NCBI GenBank assembly: GCA_025997675.1
Contig: BNUX01000041.1
Location: 1-25,802 of the forward strand
DNA from: Spirochaetia bacterium
GTDB taxonomy: Bacteria; Spirochaetota; Spirochaetia; Treponematales; Breznakiellaceae
DNA length: 25,802 nt
Reading direction: 5' to 3'
Numbering within the stretch: position 1 is the stretch's first letter; each line of letters begins with the position of its first letter. The notes under the pieces are model-generated. The model saw only the letters and a program-made list of their open reading frames with translations, was not told the DNA's origin and made no database searches. Positions 15,589-22,201 of the stretch are shown here, in pieces. A program made the translations under genes and the position numbers.

Positions 15589-17505
15589 ATGGATAAACAG
15601 AGCGTATTGAAGGAGTACTTCGGGTATGACCGTTTCCGTCCGGGTCAGGAGGAGCTTATCGACGCGATCCTGGCGGGCCGGGATGTGATGGCGGTGATGC
15701 CCACCGGGGCAGGGAAGTCTCTCTGTTACCAGATCCCGGCGATCCTCCTTTCCGGGCTTACGGTGGTGATTTCCCCCCTCATATCCCTGATGAAGGATCA
15801 GGTAAGCGCCCTGCGGGAAGCGGGGGTGGCGTCGGCGTATCTGAATAGTTCCCTCTCCGCCGCCGAATATGGGGAAGTCCTCTGGGGCCTTGCCCGGGGA
15901 ACCTACCGCATCCTTTACATCGCCCCGGAGCGGCTTTTGCGGGATGACCTCCTGGCGCAGATTGGGGATGTCCCCATACCCCTCCTGGTGGTGGATGAGG
16001 CCCACTGCGTTTCCCAATGGGGCCACGATTTTCGCCCCAGTTATCGTCAGATAGGCCGCTTTATCCAGGGCCTTCCCGCGCGTCCCTGTGTTGCGGCCTG
16101 TACCGCCACGGCCACCGCGAAGGTTAAGGAGGATATCCTTAGCCTCCTGGGTTTGCAAAACCCCCTCTCACCGGTCACGAGCTTTGACCGGCAGAATCTC
16201 TACTTTGGGATCGAAAAGCCTAAGCGGAAAATCGATGCGCTGTTAGGGTTTATTGAAAAACATCCACAGCAAAGCGGTATTGTCTACTGCTCCACCAGAA
16301 AGGCGGTGGAGGAAGTCCGGGAACGGCTGGGCCGTCATGGGTATGCGGTAACCCGGTATCATGCGGGACTGGATGATAGGGAGCGCCGCGAAAATCAGGA
16401 CGATTTTATCTATGACAGGAAAACTATCATGATAGCCACCAATGCCTTTGGTATGGGGATAAACAAGTCCAATGTGTCCTTTGTGATCCACTACAACATG
16501 CCCAAGAACATCGAAAGCTATTATCAGGAAGTGGGGAGGGCGGGACGGGACGGGGAGCCGGCGGAGTGTATCCTCTTTTACAGCGGTCAGGATGTGTGGA
16601 CCAATAAATACCTGATTAACAACAGTACCGACGAGGAGGCAGAGCGGAATGAGGAAATGGTGAAGCATAACCTGGAACTTTTAGATCAGATGATCTTCTA
16701 CGCCACCGGAACCGACTGCCTCCGTTCCCGTCTTCTTGCCTATTTCGGGGAGCAGAGTCCTAACTATTGCGGTAACTGTTCCAACTGTAAGACTGTCTAC
16801 GAGTCCGTCGACATTACCCTGGAAGCGCAGAAGATCATTTCCTGTGTCTACCGCTTAAAAGAGCGGGGCAGGAGTTTCGGGAAAATTATGATCATTGATA
16901 TTCTGCGGGGCAGTAAAACGAACAAGGTCACTTCCCAGGGCTTTGACACCCTGAGTACCTACGGGATCATGGCGGGTACTTCCGCTCATCGTATACGGAA
17001 CATCATGGATGCGTTGATCAGCCAGGGATACCTTATGGTGATGCCCGGGGAATATCCCCTGGTTGACCTTACCCCCCGGTTTCGGGAAATAACGGTGGAA
17101 CAGAAGCCGCTCTCGATGATGTTGCCTGTGGACCGGGTAGGTTCGTCAGAGGCCCCGCCTCGGGAAAGGGGTGGTAGTTTTGCGGTGACCAAGACTTTCG
17201 AAAAACCAAAATCCGCCGGAATTCTTCCGGACAAAGATCCGGTGGACGAAGTTTTATTAACCAGGCTCAAGGATCTGCGCCGGGAGTTTGCCCAGGCCGG
17301 CAAGGTTCCTGCCTATATCGTGTTTTCCGATGCAAGCCTCCGGGATATGTGCCGCAAACAGCCCACCACTAAGGCGGCCTTCCTTGGGGTGTCCGGAGTG
17401 GGGGAGGTGAAAATGGAAAAATACGGGGATGCCTTTACCAGGCTGATAGGGGAGTACCGCGATACCGGCGAAGGGCAGCTTGACAGAACAACGGTAATTC
17501 AATAA
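15589..17505 (+). CDS. recQ: ATP-dependent DNA helicase RecQ
   Basis: Full-length RecQ, 638 aa, a 3'-5' helicase in recombination and fork repair. Domains: RecA1 with Walker A PTGAGKS (38-44) and DEAH box (136-139); RecA2 ending in [12 protein letters not shown] (313-324); zinc-binding region with C377, C394, C397 and C400; winged-helix RQC (about 410-505); a Gly/Pro-rich linker (about 515-550); and a C-terminal HRDC domain (about 551-626). All three accessory domains are intact. AAAGGGG lies about 9 nt before the ATG. A small secreted-protein gene follows 10 nt after the stop. Confidence 0.96.
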   Translation: MDKQSVLKEYFGYDRFRPGQEELIDAILAGRDVMAVMPTGAGKSLCYQIPAILLSGLTVVISPLISLMKDQVSALREAGVASAYLNSSLSAAEYGEVLWGLARGTYRILYIAPERLLRDDLLAQIGDVPIPLLVVDEAHCVSQWGHDFRPSYRQIGRFIQGLPARPCVAACTATATAKVKEDILSLLGLQNPLSPVTSFDRQNLYFGIEKPKRKIDALLGFIEKHPQQSGIVYCSTRKAVEEVRERLGRHGYAVTRYHAGLDDRERRENQDDFIYDRKTIMIATNAFGMGINKSNVSFVIHYNMPKNIESYYQEVGRAGRDGEPAECILFYSGQDVWTNKYLINNSTDEEAERNEEMVKHNLELLDQMIFYATGTDCLRSRLLAYFGEQSPNYCGNCSNCKTVYESVDITLEAQKIISCVYRLKERGRSFGKIMIIDILRGSKTNKVTSQGFDTLSTYGIMAGTSAHRIRNIMDALISQGYLMVMPGEYPLVDLTPRFREITVEQKPLSMMLPVDRVGSSEAPPRERGGSFAVTKTFEKPKSAGILPDKDPVDEVLLTRLKDLRREFAQAGKVPAYIVFSDASLRDMCRKQPTTKAAFLGVSGVGEVKMEKYGDAFTRLIGEYRDTGEGQLDRTTVIQ

Positions 17506-17515
17506 AAAAGATTCA

Positions 17516-17947
17516 ATGAAAAAGGGCTGTGTTTTTTTGGGTGTTTTTCTGATGTTTTGTGCGGCAGCAATCTATGCCGGGGATATTCCGGTGACGGTAG
17601 AATTCCAGGGTATCATACCCGGCGGGGGCACGGTGTATGTGGCGATATTTTACCGTGCCGATTCGTACCGGAAGCAAGTACCCGAATATGCCCTGAATTT
17701 TGAACCGGCGGCGGAAACGGTCCGTAGGGAAATCGTTTTACCTGAAGGCGACTGTATCGTGTCGTGCTATCAGGACGCGAATGGGAACGGCGAGATGGAT
17801 TCCGGCGTCTTTGGTATGCCGAAGGAGCTTATTGGCCTGACCAATTATGACGGCAGAGGCGCCACCGGCGGTTTTAAAAAACTCACGGTACCGATAAACC
17901 GGGACACCCCGGTTATCACCGTGCATCTGTATAAGGTACGGATTTAG
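17516..17947 (+). CDS. secreted DUF2141-family protein
   Basis: Small exported protein of 143 aa. An N-terminal signal peptide (about residues 1-22, MKKGCVFLGVFLMFCAAA then IYAG) suggests cleavage by signal peptidase I; the cysteines do not form a good lipobox. The remainder is a beta-rich domain with the DUF2141 pattern: a YQDANGNGEMDSG stretch (an Asp/Asn-rich, calcium-loop-like motif) followed by FGMPKELIGLTN, then GATGGFKKLTV. Function is unknown. It starts 10 nt after recQ with only a weak ribosome-binding site. A 13-bp direct repeat (17936-17948 and 17949-17961) duplicates the stop-codon region, so TTTAG occurs twice in tandem. Confidence 0.8.
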   Translation: MKKGCVFLGVFLMFCAAAIYAGDIPVTVEFQGIIPGGGTVYVAIFYRADSYRKQVPEYALNFEPAAETVRREIVLPEGDCIVSCYQDANGNGEMDSGVFGMPKELIGLTNYDGRGATGGFKKLTVPINRDTPVITVHLYKVRI

Positions 17948-17980
17948 TGTACGGATTTAGCGCCTAATGCGCCGCCGGTA

Positions 17981-18766
17981 ATGGCCTCCGATGCTCACGC
18001 CCATCCCTTCGATCTCGCCGGGCATCTTCCTGATGCGGAAGAGGAACGCCGCCGCCTGGGGATCCCCTGCGCCGCCAGCGCCTGGAACGGGGAGCAGTTT
18101 GCGTACCAGGAGGAGCTGGCCCGGAAGGCCCGCGAGGAAGGCGCCGCCCCAATGGCCCTCTGTTTTGCCATCCACCCCCAATTGCCCGCCGCTTCTCCTG
18201 CGCCGTCCTTGGCGCCGCTCCTGGAATTGCTGGAAACGCTGGCTGCCCAGGGGAGGCTGAACGCCCTGGGGGAAACCGGCTTTGACCTCTACAACGATGC
18301 CTTCCGCGCAACCGAGGCGGTAGAGGATGAGCTGTTCGCGGCCCACCTGGAAATCGCCCTGCGGTATGCGCTGCCCCTGGTGCTCCATGTACGCCGGGCC
18401 ATGCACAAGGTCTTTTCCCATACCATGTCTTTGAAAAAACTGCCCGCCGTGGTCTTCCATTCCTATTCGGGGACGGCGGGGGAGGGGGAGGCCCTGTTAC
18501 GCCGGGGGGTGAACGCCTACTTTTCCTTCGGCGCAGCCATCCTGCTGAACCACAAAGAGGCGATACGCGCCGCCGCCGCCTTACCCCTGGACCGCCTGCT
18601 CCTGGAAACCGACGCCCCCTACCAGCCCTTGAGGGGGCGGGAGTTTTCGCGGTGGGCGGATTTGCAGGTGTATCTGCGGGGCCTTGCGGGGATACGTCGT
18701 GAAGCGGCAGACGAGCTGGAGGCGGTGATGGATGGGAATTTTCAGCGGGTGTTTTTCGTACCGTGA
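17981..18766 (+). CDS. TatD-family metal-dependent hydrolase
   Basis: Predicted TIM-barrel metallohydrolase of 261 aa (TatD/YcfH family, DNase-like or tRNA-editing-related). Metal ligands are visible at D4-A-H6-A-H8, H65 in FAIHPQ, E98 in ALGETGFDLY, H136 in LHVRRA, H160 in VVFHSYSG and D211 in LLLETDAPY. The first motif is DAHAH rather than D(S/T)H-H, but the HxH pair is kept. The sequence is unusually rich in Ala, Leu and Arg, and its DNA is visibly more GC-rich than recQ. No Shine-Dalgarno site is seen; the ATG is the first start codon after the in-frame stop of the preceding gene. The convergent neighbour ends 23 nt beyond the stop. Confidence 0.85.
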   Translation: MASDAHAHPFDLAGHLPDAEEERRRLGIPCAASAWNGEQFAYQEELARKAREEGAAPMALCFAIHPQLPAASPAPSLAPLLELLETLAAQGRLNALGETGFDLYNDAFRATEAVEDELFAAHLEIALRYALPLVLHVRRAMHKVFSHTMSLKKLPAVVFHSYSGTAGEGEALLRRGVNAYFSFGAAILLNHKEAIRAAAALPLDRLLLETDAPYQPLRGREFSRWADLQVYLRGLAGIRREAADELEAVMDGNFQRVFFVP

Positions 18767-18789
18767 CCGTACCGCCGCCTACAGATGGG

Positions 18790-19461
18790 TTACGGCACCA
18801 CTGCGCTGTGGATTTCGCTCCAGGCCCCGACGCCCTTACCATTACCGGCGCTGTTGTTTTCCCAGCGCAGGACGAAGTAGTAGGTTTTGCCCCGTTCGGC
18901 CTCCGGGAATTCCTTAATGAAGGGGCTGGCACTGTTAAAGTAGGATTCGATCAGTTCGTACAGGCCCAGGGGGTAATGATCCAGGATGGCGCCATTCATC
19001 CGGACGCCGCGGCAGTGCGGGGGTTTGGCGCGGCTTTTGCCCTCCGAGTTCTTGTACCAGAAGCCCAGACGGCGGATGACGGAGCTGTCGATTTTCCACA
19101 CATCCACCGTGGTGTCGGGATCCGCCGGCTTGGTGCGGGTAGTGAGATGTATCGGGAGTCCCATGTCAATCTTCCCTCTATCAGATAAGAGGGGATTATT
19201 GATAAGGTATTCCCTGATAAGGTCCCGGACGGCCGGCTCAAGGTCGGCACGGGCATCGTTTTTAGCTTGCCGGTCCATGGCGCCGTGGTTGGGGGCCAGG
19301 AAGGCGGCCCAAGCGGTGGACCAGATGTTCAGCTTTGCAATGATGGGGGTAAAGACATTGGCGGGAATAGCCAGTGCTGCGGCCTGGGTATCCGCCTTGT
19401 CGACGAGATTCTTGACCCAGGGGGCGAATTCTTCGTCTTTATTTGGAACGAGATCAGCCAT
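18790..19461 (-). CDS. uncharacterised two-part protein (helical N-terminus, beta-sandwich-like C-terminus)
   Basis: Protein of 223 aa with no signal peptide and no catalytic motif I recognise. The N-terminal third (LVPNKDEEFAPWVKNLVDKA..., to about 105) is predicted helical. The C-terminal part (about 115-223) has alternating beta-like stretches with RGVRMNGAILDHYPLG, KTYYFVLRWENNSAGNGKG and a final GAWSEIHSAVVP, which resembles the end of a fibronectin type III-like domain. I recall similar architectures in other treponemes and Bacteroidetes as hypothetical proteins, without known role. The start is well supported: AAGGAG 8 nt before the ATG. The gene lies about 100 bp downstream (leftward) of the second 21-bp array, which occupies its upstream region. 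Confidence 0.75.
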   Translation of the reverse strand: MADLVPNKDEEFAPWVKNLVDKADTQAAALAIPANVFTPIIAKLNIWSTAWAAFLAPNHGAMDRQAKNDARADLEPAVRDLIREYLINNPLLSDRGKIDMGLPIHLTTRTKPADPDTTVDVWKIDSSVIRRLGFWYKNSEGKSRAKPPHCRGVRMNGAILDHYPLGLYELIESYFNSASPFIKEFPEAERGKTYYFVLRWENNSAGNGKGVGAWSEIHSAVVP

Positions 19462-19565
19462 AATAATGCTCCTTGCTTTCGCTTCATAACCGTGTTCCCT
19501 GCATTAGGGGAACCGGGCAATTGCATAATCGAAGTCACCTACCACTTCGTTCCTTAGCGCAGGCC

Positions 19566-19738
19566 GCTCAGCTAGCTGACGGAGCGGCTCACCTAGCTAG
19601 GTAAGCCGCTCACCTAGCTAACGGAGCCGCTCACCTAGCTAACGGAGCTGCTCACCTAGCTAGGTAAGCAGCTCACCTAGCTAGGGCAGCCGCTCACCTA
19701 GCTAAGGGAGCTGCTCACCTAGCTAACGGAGCCGCTCC
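19566..19738. repeat. second 21-bp tandem array, 8 units plus a partial, CTAG-rich and hairpin-forming
   Basis: GCTCA or GCTCC recurs at 19566, 19587, 19608, 19629, 19650, 19671, 19692, 19713 and 19734, exactly every 21 bp. The unit is GCTCACCTAGCTA followed by a variable ACGGAG, GGTAAG, GGGCAG or AGGGAG and C plus one free base. Where the GGTAAG form occurs, ACCTAGCTAGGT is a 12-bp palindrome flanked by complementary GAGC arms, giving two larger hairpins (19582-19611 and 19645-19674). Five of six reading frames contain stops in every unit, so it is not coding. It shares period and copy number with the array at 14712-14891 but not sequence. There are no unique spacers, so it is not CRISPR. 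It lies between the 223-aa gene and the candidate small RNA. Confidence 0.95.
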
Positions 19739-19774
19739 TTCCCTCTCCGGCCTCCCCTCCGGGATATCTCCCAC

Positions 19775-19804
19775 AAAAAAAATGGACCCCACGGTGTGAG
19801 GTCC
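19775..19804 (-). terminator. intrinsic terminator of a leftward transcript
   Basis: On the minus strand a 9-bp stem with one mismatch (19804-19796 paired with 19792-19784, loop ACC) is followed by ATTTTTTTT (the A-run 19775-19782 on the plus strand). No protein gene ends near it on that strand (the closest, brnA, ends 300 bp away), which suggests a short non-coding transcript. Confidence 0.75.
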
Positions 19805-19910
19805 CGGTTTGGACAGGGCTGCGAGTCAGGCAGGATTGCCCAGGCTCCGACTGTCATAGGGCGGCGGCGCGGGCCTTGGGTGGGGACCCAAGGCCTGCGC
19901 TGCCATGTAT
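19775..19910 (-). ncRNA. candidate structured small RNA (about 135 nt)
   Basis: A leftward unit with its own promoter (TTGACA at 19945-19940, 17-bp spacer, TACCAT at 19922-19917) and the intrinsic terminator at 19804-19775, and no convincing reading frame between. The predicted RNA would fold into three stems: a near-perfect 19-bp GC-rich hairpin (19863-19904, loop of four), a middle stem closed by GACAG/CUGUC with an inner GGCA/UGCC, and the terminator. On the minus strand the large hairpin has two A-C mismatches that become G-U pairs on the plus strand, so the strand is not settled. It lacks the GGAAG-type tetraloop block of SRP RNA and does not match 6S, tmRNA or RNase P RNA as I know them. 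Confidence 0.45.
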
Positions 19911-19916
19911 ACGTTA

Positions 19917-19945
19917 ATGGTACGGCATGGAAAGGAGGGTGTCAA
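19917..19945 (-). promoter_or_regulatory. promoter of the candidate small RNA
   Basis: TTGACA (19945-19940) - 17 bp - TACCAT (19922-19917) on the minus strand. The same TTGACA-17-TACNNT arrangement occurs before the RelE-like TA pair and before the DUF5678/retropepsin pair. Here CTATTTCCCC precedes TTGACA, a shortened form of the CTATTCCTTCCACGT block seen at the other two. Confidence 0.5.
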
Positions 19946-20100
19946 GGGGAAATAGCAATAAAAAAAGATTTATCACTGAAAGTGGGATGGCGATGAGGGA
20001 TTTCGGGACATTTTTGCCGGATTTGCCGCCTTGGGCATGGAATAGTAGGTGTAATCCAACTCCAGGGTATACCGGCCCCAGCCAATCGGTATAATAGAAG
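19946..20100 (-). pseudogene. decayed copy of the repeated LDYTYYSMPKAAN gene
   Basis: Reading leftward from about 20097, the frame gives WGRYTLELDYTYYSMPKAAN then PAKMSRNPSS and soon a stop. The block from 20066 to 20014 is nearly identical to 22780-22726 inside the better-preserved copy. The rest of the gene is missing or scrambled, but a short 3' remnant (CTATTTCC) may survive just before the promoter at 19945. No start codon with a ribosome-binding site is left. It begins directly after the brnA stop. See the entry at 22557-22847 for the family. Confidence 0.7.
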
Positions 20101-20102
20101 CC

Positions 20103-20447
20103 CTATTGAACCTTGGCAAGCATTTCCGGGTTTTGGGCTACATAGTCCAGTACATCGGCCATGATGCCGGTATAGCCCTTTCCCAGGGATTTATACTTTT
20201 TCAGCGTTTCGGGGGCTATCCGCAGAGCAATCACCGGTTTGACGTTTTTCTTATTCTTACGGAGTTCCCGCGCCATGGCCGCGAATTCATCCAGGGCCTC
20301 CGGGGAAGCCTCGGGGAAGTCTTTGAGGTTTATAGGATACTTGGCGGCCTCCCGGGCGTTTTTCCGTATCCGCTTCAATTCCTCTTTAGTCAGCGCGGAC
20401 TTTAGTCCGATTTGCCCAACCCTTACTATTCTTTTTATCTGTTCCAT
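20103..20447 (-). CDS. brnA: BrnA-like antitoxin (ribbon-helix-helix type)
   Basis: Protein of 114 aa. The C-terminal half has the BrnA pattern KPVIALRIAPETLKKYKSLGKGYTG followed by IMADVLDYVAQ (about 70-107), a ribbon-helix-helix DNA-binding fold that also neutralises the BrnT nuclease. The N-terminal half is a longer basic/helical extension (KEELKRIRKNAREAAKY) than in classical BrnA. The start is firm: GGAGAAGCTACA then ATG. The 5' end overlaps the 3' end of the BrnT-derived frame by 62 nt, in the usual toxin-first order. With the toxin truncated (next entries), this antitoxin is probably an orphan, possibly still repressing its own promoter. Confidence 0.78.
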   Translation of the reverse strand: MEQIKRIVRVGQIGLKSALTKEELKRIRKNAREAAKYPINLKDFPEASPEALDEFAAMARELRKNKKNVKPVIALRIAPETLKKYKSLGKGYTGIMADVLDYVAQNPEMLAKVQ

Positions 20448-20640
20448 TGTAGCTTCTCCTTTCCGCCGGGGTAGCCAAGCGGGCCATGATTAAGCGCACT
20501 TGCTCATAATCCTCAAAGTCGCGCTCCGTATAGGCGGCAAAGTAAACCTTGCCTGCCTTTCCTATGGTCTGCCGCCGATCTTCCCCAGAGGTGTTTTCCT
20601 CTGAATCGTCCCGGCGGTCAATGCGGAAGGGATCGGCAAA
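20386..20640 (-). pseudogene. brnT: BrnT-type toxin, 5'-truncated and fused to a GNAT remnant
   Basis: The frame from about 20640 leftward reads FADPFRIDRRDDSEENTSGEDRRQTIGKAGKVYFAAYTERDFE...VRLIMARLATPAERRSY, which is the C-terminal two thirds of BrnT, an RNase toxin of the RelE-like fold. The usual BrnT N-terminus (FxWDxxKxxxNxxKHGxxFEEA, which contributes to the active site) is absent. Upstream the frame continues without a stop into GNAT-like sequence; the first available ATG is at 20676, giving a hybrid 96-aa product that starts MIDSSMILAQYI. The Arg-rich C-terminus that carries the ISARxAT-like motif is kept as IMARLAT. The product is unlikely to be an active toxin. The frame extends past the usual BrnT end and overlaps brnA by 62 nt. 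Confidence 0.72.
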
Positions 20641-20989
20641 GATATATTGAGCGAGGATCATACTGCTGTCAATCATAAATGAACCAATACCCTTATCAGA
20701 TTTTTTGGGCGGATTGGGACACGGCGAGTTTGGCGATCTTCATGGCAGGGATGGTCTTGAAGGGGTAATTGAGGTTATGAAGTTCTTTTTCGGAAACCGA
20801 TAGCTTAATGGCATCGGCTATGAGTGACATATAGGCAACAAGACTCCGGGTAGAGCGTTCCCACAGGAGCCACGTAAGGGCGATATGGTCATTCTGTGAA
20901 CGAAGTATGAAGATGGTATTTCCTACTTTTTGGCTTTCTTTGCCTTGCTGGGCGCCGCCTCATCCATCGGCTGCTTCCTGGGTCGGCAT
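20641..20989 (-). pseudogene. GNAT acetyltransferase (TacT-like) remnant, frameshifted
   Basis: Reading leftward in one frame gives ALTWLLWERSTRSLVAYMSL, then SVSEKELHNLNYPFKTIPAM and KIAKLAVSQSAQKI before a stop at 20698-20696. This is the centre of a GNAT acetyltransferase of the toxin type (YPFKTIPAxKIAKLAV strand). At the A6 tract (20701-20706 on the plus strand) a one-base shift restores the family motif: KKSDKGIGSFMIDSSMILAQ, the acetyl-CoA loop (Q/R-x-x-G-x-G) and following helix. It then runs into BrnT sequence at about 20640. A second shift near 20925 would join an upstream start at 20989 (MPTQEAADG). The C-terminal half of GNAT is missing. The antitoxin-like HTH gene next door belongs to the RelE-like pair, so no GNAT partner is evident. 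Confidence 0.68.
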
Positions 20990-20997
20990 GCCGTGCC

Positions 20998-21294
20998 CTA
21001 TGAAGCCTTTTTCTGTTGTATGTCTAACCTAAAACCAAGGTTATCAAGAACTTTTGCCACCGTTATAAAAGACGGATTCCCTTCTGCGGAGAAGGCTTTA
21101 TACAGCCCTTTCCGGTCAAGGTTTAAGTTTCTTGCGAGCTGGGCCATGCCTTTAGACCGGGCAATATCGCCTATAACGGAAAGCAGAAATTCGGGGTCAT
21201 TTTCTTCAAGCGCTACTTTGATGGTTAAAAACACATCTTCAGGGGTTTCAATATCATCAGCGGGATCCCATTTTTCAAAAGTTACTTTTCCCAT
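20998..21294 (-). CDS. HI1420/HigA-like antitoxin (HTH)
   Basis: Antitoxin of 98 aa from the 'addiction module antidote' family (HI1420-like). The pattern is EDVFLTIKVALEENDPEFLLSVIGDIARSKGM followed by an XRE-type helix-turn-helix, AQLARNLNLDRKGLYKAFSAEGNPSFITVAKVLDNLG (about 50-87). It binds and neutralises the toxin encoded just upstream and usually represses the pair. The start has GAGGAGAAC upstream, inside the end of the toxin gene. The stop of the toxin and this ATG are almost touching, as in most members of the family. Length is normal and the frame intact. Confidence 0.88.
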   Translation of the reverse strand: MGKVTFEKWDPADDIETPEDVFLTIKVALEENDPEFLLSVIGDIARSKGMAQLARNLNLDRKGLYKAFSAEGNPSFITVAKVLDNLGFRLDIQQKKAS

Positions 21295-21295
21295 C

Positions 21296-21607
21296 TTAGT
21301 TCTCCTCTATATCCTGATTGTAGGTTGCGGCAATCTCTTTAGCCGTGGCGATATCCGCTTGCTGGGTGGACTTGTCCCCGCCGCACAGCAGAATAATGAT
21401 TTCTTTCCCGGTGTCTTTGTAATAAACCCGGTAGCCGGGGCCGTAGTCGATACGCATTTCAGAAATACCCTCACCGGCGGGCTTTACATCACCGGGATTA
21501 CCATCGGCCAGCCGCCTAACCCTAGTATTTATGCGGACTATGGCTTCCCGGTCTTTCAGTTTTTTGAGCCATTTTTTATAAACCGACGACCGGCGTATTT
21601 CCTTCAT
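21296..21607 (-). CDS. HI1419/RelE-HigB-like toxin (phage Gp49-like)
   Basis: Toxin of 103 aa, family 'addiction module killer protein' (HI1419-like; RelE/HigB fold), predicted to cut mRNA on the ribosome. Family landmarks are KKWLKKLKDREAIVRINTRVRRLADGNPGDVKPAGEGISEMRIDYGPGYRVYYKDTGKEIIILLCGGDKSTQ, seen here in short runs: ARI-like INTRVRRL, the MRIDYGPGYRVYY strand pair and LLCGGDKSTQ. These carry the basic residues of the usual active surface. The gene order toxin then antitoxin is standard. Its promoter (next entry) is part of a repeated element. The module appears complete and may be active. Confidence 0.88.
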   Translation of the reverse strand: MKEIRRSSVYKKWLKKLKDREAIVRINTRVRRLADGNPGDVKPAGEGISEMRIDYGPGYRVYYKDTGKEIIILLCGGDKSTQQADIATAKEIAATYNQDIEEN

Positions 21608-21612
21608 GCTCT

Positions 21613-21642
21613 AAGCGTAGACTATAGACCCCACATTGTCAA
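21613..21642 (-). promoter_or_regulatory. promoter of the RelE-like TA pair
   Basis: TTGACA (21641-21636), 17-bp spacer, TACGCT (21618-21613) on the minus strand, about 7-11 nt before the ATG region at 21607, so the transcript has almost no leader. The -35 is consensus, the -10 weak. A TATAGT lies inside the spacer. The element is shared with 22536-22566. Confidence 0.5.
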
Positions 21643-21661
21643 GAGGACGTGGAAGGAATAG
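21636..21661 (-). repeat. copy 1 of a repeated 26-bp element (gene 3' end plus -35)
   Basis: The 26 bp here match 22560-22585 at 23 of 26 positions. On the minus strand the element reads CTATTCCTTCCACGT, a short variable triplet, then CTTGACAA. In the longer copy the first part codes for YSFHV at the 3' end of the LDYTYYSMPKAAN gene; here only this stub remains, directly after the retropepsin gene. Confidence 0.75.
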
Positions 21662-21703
21662 AACCGCCCGGCCTGGAAAACCGGCTCTATGGCTTGGACG
21701 GTC

Positions 21704-22201
21704 TTATACCGTGTTTTTCCTGTTGGCGGCATCGGCTTTATCGGCAAGATCTATCCTATCCGGGAACGACGGTATAGCGAAAGAAAAGGACGTTTCACCC
21801 TTAGCATTACAGACAACAAAGTCGCCCATGGTGATAATGTCCATGCCGATGATCATGTCGGCATTTCCGGGAAAATCCAGTACATATACCGGGCAGTATT
21901 CAATTTTAAAATTATGCGCCAGGAAGATGGATACAATGGTAAACCCCGCCTTAATTATACCGCCGATACCGGCAATCGGCATAGAAGAACCGGTTTCGGC
22001 CATACGCAGTTTGAACCGATCCCGCAGTTCCGGTTTAATGCACGTTATGGTAGCGCCGGTATCCCACAACGCCGAAACTTCAGCCCTTACGCCCCGCAGC
22101 GCCTTATCCGCTGATGCTGTCGGCAGAATGTTTACCGGCGTGGTCAGTTTTTTAACCGGTACTTTGTATAATTTAGTAAACCCCCGGTATTCGCTAGGCA
22201 T
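21704..22201 (-). CDS. retropepsin-like aspartic protease
   Basis: Protein of 165 aa with a single retroviral-type aspartic protease domain. The catalytic motif is ALWDTGATITCIK (D47, in the DTGA form), followed by an Ile-rich GIGGIIKAGFTIVSIFL strand region and the second signature IIGMDIITMGDFVV (about 117-130), in which the G-M-D turn precedes the Ile/Leu-Gly pair. One DTG per chain implies a homodimer. No transposon or retroelement genes surround it, and there is no signal peptide, so it is a cytoplasmic domesticated protease. The start overlaps the stop of the upstream DUF5678-like gene by 8 nt (ATGCCTAG), indicating coupled translation. The 3' tail (about 145-165) is charged and Ala-rich. 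Confidence 0.82.
   Translation of the reverse strand: MPSEYRGFTKLYKVPVKKLTTPVNILPTASADKALRGVRAEVSALWDTGATITCIKPELRDRFKLRMAETGSSMPIAGIGGIIKAGFTIVSIFLAHNFKIEYCPVYVLDFPGNADMIIGMDIITMGDFVVCNAKGETSFSFAIPSFPDRIDLADKADAANRKNTV

Noticed and set aside
19775..19910. SRP RNA, 6S RNA or tmRNA
   Set aside because: The GGAAG-type apical loop of SRP RNA and the tRNA-like ends of tmRNA are absent; the 6S open-promoter bulge cannot be recognised.
19796..19996. 66-codon plus-strand frame
   Set aside because: Spans the terminator and hairpin region, has no ribosome-binding site and a non-protein-like composition.
20930..21661. 243-codon plus-strand frame
   Set aside because: Antisense to the HI1419/HI1420-type pair, which has clear family motifs, spacing and ribosome-binding sites.
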